The notes beneath the pieces were generated by a model. It was not told where the DNA came from. It saw only the letters and a program-made list of their open reading frames with translations, and made no database searches. Below, one piece after another: positions 7,454-16,054 of a stretch of 38,957 nt of DNA. Position 1 is the stretch's first letter. Each line of letters begins with the position of its first letter. The stretch spans positions 1 through 38,957 of the forward strand of contig JAUYSD010000318.1 in the NCBI GenBank assembly GCA_030696505.1, read 5' to 3'. The DNA is from Sulfuritalea sp. GTDB lineage: Bacteria > Pseudomonadota > Gammaproteobacteria > Burkholderiales > Rhodocyclaceae. The position numbers and the translations under genes were made by a program.

Positions 7454-7753
7454 GGCATTGAGCCAAGCTTGATTGACTGCTTGATTCAACTTCCTACGGG
7501 CAGCGTTTCACACAAGGCGGCTAGGAGTGCGGGAACTCCCGTCGAGATGATATATGGGTGAAGGCAATGTCAATTGCATCACCTCCCTGCGAATAGGCTC
7601 TGGAGCCGTTTGAATGACAGCAGGAACATGACGAACCGGTTGACGACGGACCAGCCATGCCCGATCATCCGTTCTGTTCACAAGGGGATTCCAACCAAAT
7701 CCATGCGTTATGTATTAACAATGTTTTGGGGCTAAACGTTAGGGGGGAAGTAA
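7454..7753 (+). other. 300-base intergenic stretch before the ParB/methyltransferase module
   Basis: No ORF or RNA gene is supported here. A small hairpin (CGGGA/TCCCG) lies near 7530. An AT-rich stretch with TATTAA near 7714 could hold the promoter of the next operon. A strong purine-rich ribosome site (AGGGGGGAAG) ends four bases before the ATG at 7754. The stretch separates two gene sets that are therefore likely transcribed independently. Confidence 0.4.
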
Positions 7754-9004
7754 ATGAGTCAGGAGGTAAGAACACTTAAGCTAAAAGACTTGGTGCTCTG
7801 GACCGAAAACCCAAGGGACTCTATCGACGAAAAGGCCACGGACCAAGACGTAGTGGACAGAGCCCTTGAGGACGAGCTGTCCAAATGGAACCTTCCCCGG
7901 CTAGCGAAGGAGATGGGAAATCATTACGACTTTAGCGAACTTCCTACGGTCGTGCTTCACGGTAAGAAGCCAGTCGTATATGACGGAAATAGACGGATTA
8001 TCCTTGGAAAGATAAAGCACGAACTTGTATCCGTCGATGGTTTTGATGCCGAAGACCTTCCGACATTTCCGGCAGAAATCCCATGCAACGTCTGTTCAAA
8101 TGCGATTGCGCTAGAGAACGTCTTGAGGAAACACGCCGATAGCGGCTCGTGGCTTCCCCTCGAACGGGACATCTTCTTAAATAGGCACATGAAGGAGAAG
8201 AAGTCGGCATTTCTGCTGATGGAGGAGAATACCGGCATCATTAGCGCGAACCCCCATCTGAATCAGCGTTTTGTTAAAGACGAAATTTTTAGAGAGGACA
8301 TCTTAGGCAAGATCGGTATTTCGTTTGTCGGCGAGAAACTCCATAGCAAGCACAATCATGCAGAGACACTTGCGTTGTTGAACGATGTTTCCCGGAAGAT
8401 CGAAGATAAAGTAATAACGACTCGGCGGAATCGCGGAAAGGTCGTGGAGATATTGGATCCGGAGTCACAACGGCTCATCGTGGAGCATAAGAAACATAAG
8501 GCGAAGGAAGTCAGCGCCACCGTAAAGAAAAAAGATGCAGTCAAGGACGCCGCGAATCCGAAGCAAAGTAAACGAGTACGTACAAAAGCAACCCAGATTT
8601 TCGGCGGTCCTCTTTACCTTCGTATCGGCGACGTAAGCAATCTATACCGGGATATCGTCGACCTTCACGAGTTCTACTCCGAGCAGAAGGCATCGCTTTC
8701 CGACGTCTTCCCGTGCCTCATACGCATGGCTCTTCGATTGCTGTGCGAAACCGCAGCAAAGGAATGCAGGCAGGACATGGCCTCATACGTCAATTCCAAG
8801 TATCGAAGAGCGAAGGACACACTAGATCAGAACACGAAGACGACACTCTCAAACCACAATGTGACGGATAAGAGCCTTGTTCAGCTGCTGCACACTGGTG
8901 CTCACAATTACACGGCATCGGCCAATATGGAGCAGACGCTAGCGGTATCAATAATGCTCGGAGCCATCCTTTCAGATTCCCATGGTAAGGCACCTTCAAA
9001 GTGA
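7754..9004 (+). CDS. ParB-like protein with a helical C-terminal domain
   Basis: This 416-residue protein opens with a ParB/Srx-type N-domain: LKDLVLWTENPR near residues 10-21 and VYDGNRRI at 75-82, the ParB DGxRR-type box that can bind CTP or act as a nuclease. A Lys-rich linker (about 245-280) leads to an all-helical C-terminal domain (about 285-405) with LIRMALRLLCETAAKE and LLHTGAHNYTAS. That domain resembles HEPN-like modules found on restriction and defence proteins, but no clear RxxxxH ribonuclease motif is seen. Its last codons overlap the start of the methyltransferase gene (GTGA), so the two are translationally coupled. It is more likely the partner of a DNA-modification system than a chromosome-segregation ParB, since no parA or parS is present. 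Confidence 0.75.
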   Translation: MSQEVRTLKLKDLVLWTENPRDSIDEKATDQDVVDRALEDELSKWNLPRLAKEMGNHYDFSELPTVVLHGKKPVVYDGNRRIILGKIKHELVSVDGFDAEDLPTFPAEIPCNVCSNAIALENVLRKHADSGSWLPLERDIFLNRHMKEKKSAFLLMEENTGIISANPHLNQRFVKDEIFREDILGKIGISFVGEKLHSKHNHAETLALLNDVSRKIEDKVITTRRNRGKVVEILDPESQRLIVEHKKHKAKEVSATVKKKDAVKDAANPKQSKRVRTKATQIFGGPLYLRIGDVSNLYRDIVDLHEFYSEQKASLSDVFPCLIRMALRLLCETAAKECRQDMASYVNSKYRRAKDTLDQNTKTTLSNHNVTDKSLVQLLHTGAHNYTASANMEQTLAVSIMLGAILSDSHGKAPSK

Positions 9005-9888
9005 GCCACTATTGCTCTCCTCTCCGTTATCCCGGCGGCAAGAATTGTATTTTCCCCTTTGTCTCAAAGCTGTTCTACGAAAACGAGCTCCTTGGGGGGG
9101 CGTATGCTGAACCCTACGCGGGCGGTGCAGGACTTGCGCTACGGCTGCTTTTTGAGGAGTACGTCGAGCGAATTTACGTTAACGACCTAGATCGATCTAT
9201 TTACGCCTTTTGGATATCTATACTGACAAATGCTGATGCGTTCTGTAGATGGATTGAGGGCGTAGATGTGTCAATGGAGAGTTGGTACGAGTACAAAGAG
9301 ATTCAGAACCGAGCACAGACCGCCGACCTTTTCGAGTTGGCCAAGTCGACTTTCTTTCTTAATCGAACAAATGTTTCAGGAGTCATTAAAGGCGGCGTGA
9401 TTGGCGGATACGACCAGACGGGCCGTTACAGAATGGATGTGCGGTTCAACAAGCTGGATCTTATCGAGCGGATACAGAAGATCGCTCAGTTCAAGAAAAG
9501 GATTTCCGTTTCAAACCTTGATGGCTTGGCGTTTGTAAAAAAGATGGATAGCCGGGCAGAGAACATCTTCATTTACCTCGATCCGCCTTACTATCAAAAG
9601 GGTGCTGATCTGTACATGAATTTCTATTCAAAAACAGATCATGAAAGGCTTTCGCGGCACGTGCACAGGATGAAGAAGAAGTGGATGGTGTCCTATGACA
9701 ACCACGAGTTCATCCTCAACTTATACGCTACTGAGAAAAAGATACTCTACAAACTATCCCAAAGCGCATCGAATCGAGTTGGCGATGAGGTCCTAATCTT
9801 TTCGGAGGGCATTGCCTTTAGCCGAGCCCTGGACTCGCTTAGTTCGCCGGTTTGCCTTGATCGTCGTTTCCCTGTTGAGCAGCGGTGA
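9001..9888 (+). CDS. D12-class (Dam-like) DNA adenine-N6 methyltransferase
   Basis: This 295-residue enzyme has the D12 class order of motifs: LRYPGGK at 8-14 with the usual N-terminal SAM-contact lysine, motif I EPYAGGAGL at 37-45, NRTNVSG at 121-127 (typically NRxxFNG), and catalytic motif IV DPPYY at 194-198. It transfers methyl from S-adenosylmethionine to adenine N6 in a short DNA sequence that cannot be predicted here. The GTG start overlaps the TGA of the ParB-like gene. No restriction endonuclease is recognisable nearby, so the ParB-like protein is the only candidate partner. A strong hairpin follows. Length is close to the usual 270-300 residues, and all key motifs are intact. Confidence 0.92.
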   Translation: MSHYCSPLRYPGGKNCIFPFVSKLFYENELLGGAYAEPYAGGAGLALRLLFEEYVERIYVNDLDRSIYAFWISILTNADAFCRWIEGVDVSMESWYEYKEIQNRAQTADLFELAKSTFFLNRTNVSGVIKGGVIGGYDQTGRYRMDVRFNKLDLIERIQKIAQFKKRISVSNLDGLAFVKKMDSRAENIFIYLDPPYYQKGADLYMNFYSKTDHERLSRHVHRMKKKWMVSYDNHEFILNLYATEKKILYKLSQSASNRVGDEVLIFSEGIAFSRALDSLSSPVCLDRRFPVEQR

Positions 9889-9922
9889 AGGGGCTGAGCA
9901 TGGGCTACCGTATGGCACAAGA

Positions 9923-9948
9923 AATACCCGGCCATGTGGCCGGGTATT
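9923..9948 (-). terminator. hairpin terminator between the island and nrdJ
   Basis: An 11-bp perfect stem, AATACCCGGCC/GGCCGGGTATT, closes on a four-base loop. On the minus strand it is followed by TCTTGTGCC, giving a modest U-rich tail, so it mainly suits nrdJ, whose stop is at 10035. It may also block plus-strand transcription from the methyltransferase gene. It marks the right edge of the AT-richer region. Confidence 0.7.
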
Positions 9949-10034
9949 AGGCGTTGCAAGATACGCTGTTACAGGTTGCAGCTTAACTTGCGGCTACTGC
10001 TGTAACCCACATTCTTGATAGCTGACGAACCGGT

Positions 10035-12934
10035 TTAGCCGCAACTCCCCACCGCGCCGCAGGCGCTGCAGAAGTCGCAGCCGTCCTTGCGGATCACCGT
10101 GTAGTTGCCGCATTCGCCGCACAGCGAGCCCTGCATCACCTTGACGCCGCCGTTCTTCTGCTCGGGGACTTCGAGGATGCCCATTTCGCGGGTCGGGTAG
10201 CCGTTCTCGTCGAGGATGCGCAGCATGGCGTAGCGATGCATGATCAGGCGCGCGATGTAGGCGACGGTCGAGGGCCAGTTCTGCTGCTTGTTGGAGCCGG
10301 GCACGCGGGCCATGAAATCGCCCAGCGGTTCGGCGTAGTTCAGCAGCTTCCTCAGCTTCATGCCGATCCAGGCCGGGTCGAGCACACGCATGTCGAGCGA
10401 GAGCAGGCGCGTCAGGCCGTCCAGGGCGCGCGGGTAGTGGCCGGAGAGCCACACCGAGTAGGGGCGCGTGACGCCGTCGGGCAGGGTGATTTCCTTGAGG
10501 CCCAGCACGAACTCCTCGCCGGCGGCCGGATTGACCACGTCGACGGTCCAGGACAGCGTGCCGTCGGTGCCGGTCTTCGGCTCGTCGCGGCTGAACATGC
10601 AGTCGATCACCGGCGTGGCCTCGGCGCCTTCCAGCGCGCCGAGCTTTTCACAGCGGTAGCGCACCACCTGGGCCAGGGCCGAAACCACGCCGGGCACCAG
10701 CTTGCGTTCGCCATTGGGCGGCAGCGGCAACTCGAAGGAGTCGTCGTCCTGGGTCTTGGCCAGGGCGTCCAGCTTGAGCTTGAGCCAGGCCTTGTCGTTG
10801 GCGCGCATGTCCATCGACAGCGTCTTGGCCACGGCGCCGATGCCGCGCGGCTGTTCGGCGCCATTGACCCAGACCTCGAAGGGCACGTTGCGCCCCATGT
10901 CGTTGGCAATCTCGCCGACGAACAGGGCGAACTCGCCGTGCGGCGCCTCGACCATGTAGGTCCATGCCGCATTGCCGTCGGCCATGCGCGGCCGACCCGG
11001 CCAGCGCAAGGACGCCAGCACCGGGGCGGGCAGGGCGCCGATCGAGAGGCGGCGGTTGGCGTTGTCGATGGTGACGTCCTGCGGCTGCTTCTGGGCGCTT
11101 TCCGCCGGCGTGGCGGTGCCGCTGACCGAGAGCACGCTGCCCAGCACCGAGTTGGGCCGGTAGGTGGCGAGGCCCTTGAGGCCGGATTTCCAGGCCACCA
11201 TGTAGAGGTCCTCGAACTCCGAGTAGGGGTAGTCGGCCGGCACATTCACCGTCTTCGAGATCGAGGTGTCGACATAGGGCGCGACGGCGGCGACCATCTT
11301 TTCGTGCGCCTGGGCCGAGATTTCCAGCGCGGTGACGAAGTAGTCGGGCAGCTTGCTGATGTCGCCGCCCTGGTGCTTGTAGAGGCGCCAGGCATAGTCC
11401 TCGACCGCGTATTCCTTGAAGGTGCCGTCGGCCATGCGCTTTTTGCGCGTATAGACCCAGGAGAAGGGCGGCTCGATGCCGTTGCTGGCGTTGTCGGCGA
11501 AGGCCAGGCTGATGGTGCCGGTGGGCGCGATCGACAGAAGTGCGAGTTGCGCAGGCCGTGCTTGCGGATCGCGTCCTTGACTTCCTGCGGCAGGCGCGAG
11601 GCGAAATTGCCGCCGGACAGGTACATGTCGGCATTGAACAGCGGGAAGGCGCCGCGCTCTTTCGCCAGTTCGACCGAATACAGGTAGGAACGGTCGCGCA
11701 TGTATTCGGAGATCTTGGTCGCCATGGCGCGCGCGGCATCGGTGTCGTAGCGCAGCTTGAGCATGATCAGCGCATCGCCGAGGCCGGTGAAGCCCAGGCC
11801 CACCCGGCGCTTGTTCTGCGCTTCCTTGAGCTGCTGTTCGAGCGGCCAGTGGGTGGCATCGAGCACGTTGTCGAGCATGCGCACCGAGGTGTCGATGACG
11901 CGGCCGAAGGCAGCGAAATCGAAGCTGGGGCTCTTGCTGAAGGCATCCTTGACGAACAGCGTCAGGTTGATCGAGCCCAGGCAGCAGCAGCCGTAGGGCG
12001 GCAGCGGCTGTTCGGCGCAGGGGTTGGTGGCCTCGATGGTTTCGCAGTAGTAAAGGTTGTTGTCCTTGTTCATGCGGTCGAGGAACAGGATGCCCGGCTC
12101 GGCGTGATCGTAGGTGGAGCGCATGATCTGCTCCCACAGGTCGCGTGCGCGCACCTTGCGATAGACCCAGGTGCCGTCGCCGCGCTGGTAGGCGCCGGCG
12201 GCCTTGATGTCGGCCGAGGGCGTGGCGCGATGCGTCAGCTCGATGTCGCCGTCGGCTTCGACGGCCTGCATGAAGGGATCGGTGACGCCGACCGAGATGT
12301 TGAAGTTGGTCAGGTCGCCGGCATCCTTGGCGTGGATGAATTCCTCGATGTCCGGATGGTCGCAGCGCAGCACGCCCATTTGCGCGCCGCGGCGGCTGCC
12401 GGCCGATTCGACGGTCTCGCAGGAGCGGTCGAAGACGCGCATGTAGGAGACGGGGCCGGAGGCGCGCGACTGCGTGCCCTTGACGTGGGCGCCGATCGGG
12501 CGGATCGAGGAGAAGTCATAGCCGACGCCGCCGCCGCGGCGCATGGTTTCGGCAGCCTGCAAGAGTGCGGTGTAGATGCCGGGGCGGCCGTCGACGATTT
12601 CGGAGATCGAATCTCCCACCGGCTGCACGAAACAATTGATCAGCGTGGCGCACAGATCGGTGCCGGCGGCGGAGTTGATGCGGCCGGCCGGAACGAAGCC
12701 GTTTTCCTGGGCTTCGAGGAAGCGCGCTTCCCAGAAACTGCGCTTGTCCTCGACCTCGATCGAGGCCAGCGCGCGGGCGACGCGGCTGCGTACATCGCGC
12801 ACGTCGCGTTCGGTTCCTTTTGCATATTTTTCGAGCAGCACTTCGCCGGATATCTCCTGCGGCAAGGGCAGGTCCATTTGCCCGGTGTGCTCGTAGCTTG
12901 TTGATTCCTCTGGATTATTATTTGTCATTGTCAT
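10035..12934 (-). pseudogene. nrdJ: class II (adenosylcobalamin-dependent) ribonucleotide reductase, frameshifted
   Basis: The full reading covers about 966 residues of an NrdJ-type enzyme, which reduces ribonucleotides using B12. The first frame (from ATG 12934, with GGAAGAG upstream) holds the fold up to LRNS, including LINC at 98-101 (redox cysteine), RRGGGVGYD and [12 protein letters not shown] at 304-315 with the radical-site Cys and Glu. The continuation [20 protein letters not shown] lies in another frame, down to a C-terminal zinc ribbon (CGECGNYT, CDFCSACG) after two TSCPD-like repeats. The shift falls near 11541-11545, where one base (probably a C in the plus strand) seems missing. 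There is no slippery sequence. Both parts look well preserved, so a recent mutation or an assembly error is likely. Confidence 0.88.
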
Positions 12935-13038
12935 GGTCTCTTCCGAAGAATGGGTCCGTTTAAGGTTCCGTGGAGCGAAGAAGCATACCCCCGGCTCAGA
13001 ATCGTGAAAAGCAGAAAATTTTTGCAGTTAAAAAAACA

Positions 13039-13052
13039 ATGACTTAGATCAA
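13039..13052 (-). promoter_or_regulatory. FNR/ANR-like site upstream of nrdJ
   Basis: Minus-strand TTGATctaaGTCAT matches the FNR/ANR consensus TTGAT-N4-ATCAA perfectly in one half and at three of five positions in the other. It lies about 105 bases upstream of the nrdJ ATG. Oxygen-responsive control of a class II reductase is plausible, but the site is predicted by eye only. Confidence 0.4.
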
Positions 13053-13079
13053 GCGCTAGTGCGGGTGATGGATGCACCC

Positions 13080-13093
13080 CACTAGATATAGTA
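13080..13093 (-). promoter_or_regulatory. NrdR-box-like palindrome
   Basis: CACTAGATATAGTA is close to the NrdR consensus (ACACTATATATAGTGT). NrdR is the ATP-cone repressor of ribonucleotide reductase genes. It lies about 150 bases upstream of nrdJ in the gap after ackA. NrdR boxes usually come in pairs and no convincing second box was found, so the call is tentative. Confidence 0.45.
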
Positions 13094-13256
13094 TGTTTTC
13101 CGTGGATGAAAGCAGAGAAAAAACAGGGGGATGGCGCTGCTTTTCCAGACTTGGCGCAGACGCGGTTTGGGCCGCTTTTTGCTAGGGTCGTCCGGGTCTT
13201 GCTTGTCAAGGGGGTTGACAGGCCCGATATGACTGGAAGATGTGGAAAGTGGTCGC

Positions 13257-14471
13257 TCAGGCGGTGAGTTCGGCAACGTGCCGGGCGATTATCCATTCCT
13301 CGTTGGTGGGTATGACGCAGACCTCGATCCGACTGTCGGACGTCGAAATTTTCGATGCATCGGCGGCGTTGGCCGCGGCATCCAGGCGCAATCCGAGCCA
13401 GCCGAGTTCGGCGCAAACCTGTTGTCTGACCGGCGCGCCATGCTCACCGATGCCGCCGGTGAATACCAGGGCGTCGAGTCCTCCCAGCGCCGCCGCCAGC
13501 GAGCCGATTTCGCGCACGATGCGGTAGCAGAACAGGTCGACCGCCTCGCGCGCCTCGGGCGCCGGCGAATCGAGCAGCACGCGCATGTCCTGGCTGATGC
13601 CGGACACCCCGAGCAGGCCGGATTCCTTGTAGAGCAGCCGGGTCAGGGCCTTGGCGTCCATCTGCCGGTACTCCATCAGGTAGAGCAGCACGCCGGGGTC
13701 CAGGTTGCCGGTACGGGTGCCCATCATCAGGCCATCGACGGCGGTGAAACCCATGGTCGAGGCCGCGCTGCGGCGACCCTTCATGGCGCACATCGAGGCG
13801 CCGTTGCCCAGGTGCGCGACAATCACTCGACCATTCGCGCGGTCGCTCGCACCGGCGGCATCGAGGTATTGCGGCAGCACCTCGGCGATATATTCGTAGG
13901 ACAGGCCGTGGAAGCCGTAACGGCGCACGCCCTCGGCGGTGATGGCGCGCGGCAGGGCGAAGAGCTGGGCCAGTTCGGGCTGGCTGCGGTGGAAGGCGGT
14001 ATCGAAACAGGCCACCTGTGGCACGCCCGGCATCGCCGCGCTCATGGCATCGATCCCGGCCAGGTTGTGCGGCTGGTGCAGGGGCGCCAGCGGAATGAAG
14101 CCGCGCAGCGTATCCACGATGCCCGCGTCGAGCACGATGGGCTGCGAGAACTTCTGCGCGCCATGCACCACGCGATGGCCGACGCCGGCGATGCGCCAGC
14201 CGGCTTCATGGCGATGCAGCCAATCGACGAGAAAACTCAAGGCCTTCTTGTGCGGGGTTTCCGTCGGACCGTCGAGATCCAGATCGATGTCGTCCAGGGT
14301 TTGTCCCGCCGCATCCCTGACCTTGAAATGTGCGGCCTGCCCGCCGACGGCGCCGATGCCGTCGATCTGGCCGACCAGTTCGGGCCGCTGCGGGATCGTC
14401 GCGCCGCGCGCGAAGAGGGCAAACTTGATCGAGGAAGAGCCGGCGTTGAGGGTGAGGATGGCGTCGGCCAT
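13257..14471 (-). CDS. ackA: acetate kinase
   Basis: This 404-residue ASKHA-fold kinase converts acetyl phosphate plus ADP to acetate plus ATP. The N-terminal ILTLNAGSSSIKFALF is the first phosphate loop. GHRVVHG, ACFDTAFH, RRYGFHGLSYEYIA and HLGNGASMCA follow in the family order, then MGTRTGNLDPG and, near the C-terminus, FTGGIGEHGAPVR. All signature segments are intact and the length is typical. The ATG at 14471 begins MADAILTLNAGSSS; a longer upstream extension of this frame is only the shadow of the preceding gene. It starts five bases after the stop of the MaoC-Pta gene, so both are co-transcribed and catalyse consecutive steps from acyl-CoA to carboxylate plus ATP. Confidence 0.96.
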   Translation of the reverse strand: MADAILTLNAGSSSIKFALFARGATIPQRPELVGQIDGIGAVGGQAAHFKVRDAAGQTLDDIDLDLDGPTETPHKKALSFLVDWLHRHEAGWRIAGVGHRVVHGAQKFSQPIVLDAGIVDTLRGFIPLAPLHQPHNLAGIDAMSAAMPGVPQVACFDTAFHRSQPELAQLFALPRAITAEGVRRYGFHGLSYEYIAEVLPQYLDAAGASDRANGRVIVAHLGNGASMCAMKGRRSAASTMGFTAVDGLMMGTRTGNLDPGVLLYLMEYRQMDAKALTRLLYKESGLLGVSGISQDMRVLLDSPAPEAREAVDLFCYRIVREIGSLAAALGGLDALVFTGGIGEHGAPVRQQVCAELGWLGLRLDAAANAADASKISTSDSRIEVCVIPTNEEWIIARHVAELTA

Positions 14472-14476
14472 GGGCG

Positions 14477-15895
14477 TCAAGCTTTCTTGCGCTTGGCGTG
14501 GGCCATGACCATGGCCACGGCGGTCGAGGCGGTGCGGGTTTCGGCCGAGTCGGCGCGGCTGGTCAGCACGATCGGCACCCGGGCGCCGAGCACGATGCCC
14601 GAGGTCAGCGCGTCGGCCAGATATTCCAGTTGCTTGGCCAGCATGTTGCCGGATTCGATGTCGGGCACCAGCAGGATGTCGGCCTGGCCGGCCACCGCCG
14701 ACTTGATGCCCTTGGTGCGCGCGGCGACCACCGAAATCGCGTTGTCGAAGGCCAGCGGGCCGTCGAGCAGGCCGCCGGTGATCTGACCGCGATCGGCCAT
14801 TTTGCACAGCGCGGCGGCATCGAGCGTGGCCTGCATCTTGGGATTGACGGTTTCCACGGCGGCCAGGATCGCCACCTTGGGATCGGCGATCTTGAGCATG
14901 CGTGCCAGGTCGATCGCGTTCTGCACGATGTCGACCTTGTCTTCGAGGTCGGGCGCGACGTTCACCGCCGCATCGGTGATGAACAGCAGGCGCGGATAGG
15001 TCGGCACGTCCATCAGGAAAACATGGCTGATGCGCCGCGCGGTGCGCAGCCCGGTGGTCTTGTCGATGACTTCGCTCATCAATTCGTCGGTGTGCAGCGA
15101 GCCCTTCATCAGCGCCTCGACCTGGCCTTCGCGCGCCAGCGAAACGGCGACCTCGGCCGCGGCGTGGCTGTGGGCGACGTTGATCAGCGTGCAGCCGTAG
15201 AGGTCGAGCTGGTTGGCTTCGGCAATCTGGCGGATCTTGTCCTCGGGACCGACCAGGGTTGGCACGATCAGGCCGCGATCGCGCGCCAGCAGAGCGCCCT
15301 TGAGCGATTCGGTGTCGCAGGGATGGGCCACCGCCATCGAAATCGGGCTCAGTCCTTTGGTGATTTCCAGCAGGTGCTCGAAGCGCACCTTGCGGCTCTC
15401 GGAGAGCTTGAAATCCGGCAGGCTGGCTTTCAGGCGCTTGATCTTTTCGGTCGGCGCCAGCACTTCGGCGGTGCCGCTGATGACCTTCTGCCCGTCCTGA
15501 TTGCTGCAGACGCAATCGAAGATGATGTGGTGGTTGCGCGGGTACTTCTTTTCGCAGGTGATGACGACCGTCAGCGTGTCGCCAACCCGCACCGGCAGGG
15601 CGAAGTGCAGCGACTGGTCGACGTACACGGTGCCCGGACCGGGAAAACGGGTGCCCAGCACATTCGAAATCAACGCGCCGCCCCACATGCCGTGGGCGAT
15701 GACCTCGCGCAGCATCGAGGAATGGGCATATTCCGGATCGACGTGGGAGGGATTGATGTCGCCCGACATGATCGCGTACATCTGGATGTCTTCCTGGCGC
15801 AACGTGCGCACCAGGGTCGCGCTGTCGCCGACGAGGATCTCGTCGAAAGTGCGGTTTTCGATGTAGTCGGAATTGTCGGCGTGAATCTGGATCAT
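14477..15895 (-). CDS. bifunctional MaoC-like enoyl-CoA hydratase / phosphate acetyltransferase
   Basis: This 472-residue fusion has an N-terminal hot-dog domain (about 10-150) with the MaoC/R-hydratase motif: MSGDINPSHVDPEYA around 43-57 and AHGMWGGALISNVLG around 67-81. The remaining 310 residues are a phosphate acetyl/butyryltransferase (PTA/PTB family), with VAHPCDTESLKGALLARDRG, ALMKGSLHTDELM, HVFLMDVPTY and QADILLVPDIESGNMLAKQL. The second half makes acyl phosphate for the kinase encoded next. The hydratase half could supply or remove (R)-3-hydroxyacyl-CoA, which in betaproteobacteria links to polyhydroxyalkanoate turnover. The fused architecture is known and is not a mis-joined gene. 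An inverted repeat lies 35 bases upstream. Confidence 0.93.
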   Translation of the reverse strand: MIQIHADNSDYIENRTFDEILVGDSATLVRTLRQEDIQMYAIMSGDINPSHVDPEYAHSSMLREVIAHGMWGGALISNVLGTRFPGPGTVYVDQSLHFALPVRVGDTLTVVITCEKKYPRNHHIIFDCVCSNQDGQKVISGTAEVLAPTEKIKRLKASLPDFKLSESRKVRFEHLLEITKGLSPISMAVAHPCDTESLKGALLARDRGLIVPTLVGPEDKIRQIAEANQLDLYGCTLINVAHSHAAAEVAVSLAREGQVEALMKGSLHTDELMSEVIDKTTGLRTARRISHVFLMDVPTYPRLLFITDAAVNVAPDLEDKVDIVQNAIDLARMLKIADPKVAILAAVETVNPKMQATLDAAALCKMADRGQITGGLLDGPLAFDNAISVVAARTKGIKSAVAGQADILLVPDIESGNMLAKQLEYLADALTSGIVLGARVPIVLTSRADSAETRTASTAVAMVMAHAKRKKA

Positions 15896-15929
15896 CTGGG
15901 TGCTCCCTGAAAGCCAATCTTATCTTAGC

Positions 15930-15958
15930 GCGAAATTGCTGCAATGCAATAAATTCGC
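15930..15958 (-). promoter_or_regulatory. inverted repeat upstream of the MaoC-Pta/ackA operon
   Basis: GCGAAATTGC at 15930-15939 is mirrored by GCAAT and AAATTCGC ending at 15958, around a TGC/GCA-rich centre. TGC-rich repeats of the TTGC-TGCAA kind are bound by PhaR-type regulators in polyhydroxyalkanoate-accumulating bacteria. With the R-hydratase/Pta genes just downstream that link is plausible but unproven. It lies 35-63 bases before the start codon, within the probable promoter. Confidence 0.4.
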
Positions 15959-16054
15959 CCGGACTATTCATTTGTATTCTTGCAGCGGCTTCGGATGCCA
16001 CAGCGATTGCGGAGTTTGTTACCCTGCATCCGACGAGTATGCGCCGGGGCGACG

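Noticed and set aside
7720-7745. attC-like CTAAACGTTAG before the ParB-like gene
   Set aside because: The core does not satisfy the GTTRRRY/RYYYAAC pairing and no integron integrase is present.
13162-13180. GCGG/CCGC hairpin followed by TTTTT
   Set aside because: The stem is only four base pairs and reads for plus-strand transcripts, while the nearby genes are on the minus strand.
12935-13256. Cobalamin riboswitch in front of nrdJ
   Set aside because: No B12-box or typical long structured leader is visible, and the reductase gene need not carry one.
14498-15910. A 470-residue plus-strand frame opposite the MaoC-Pta gene
   Set aside because: It is antisense to a clear gene, has no family pattern and shows the composition expected for a mirror frame. 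The same applies to 11540-12904, 23728-25530, 30215-32005 and 37240-38889.
13257-16001. A 914-residue minus-strand frame joining ackA with a long N-terminal extension
   Set aside because: The part before the ackA ATG at 14471 is Arg/Ala/Gly-rich and lies over the well-supported MaoC-Pta gene in another frame; it is a high-GC shadow.
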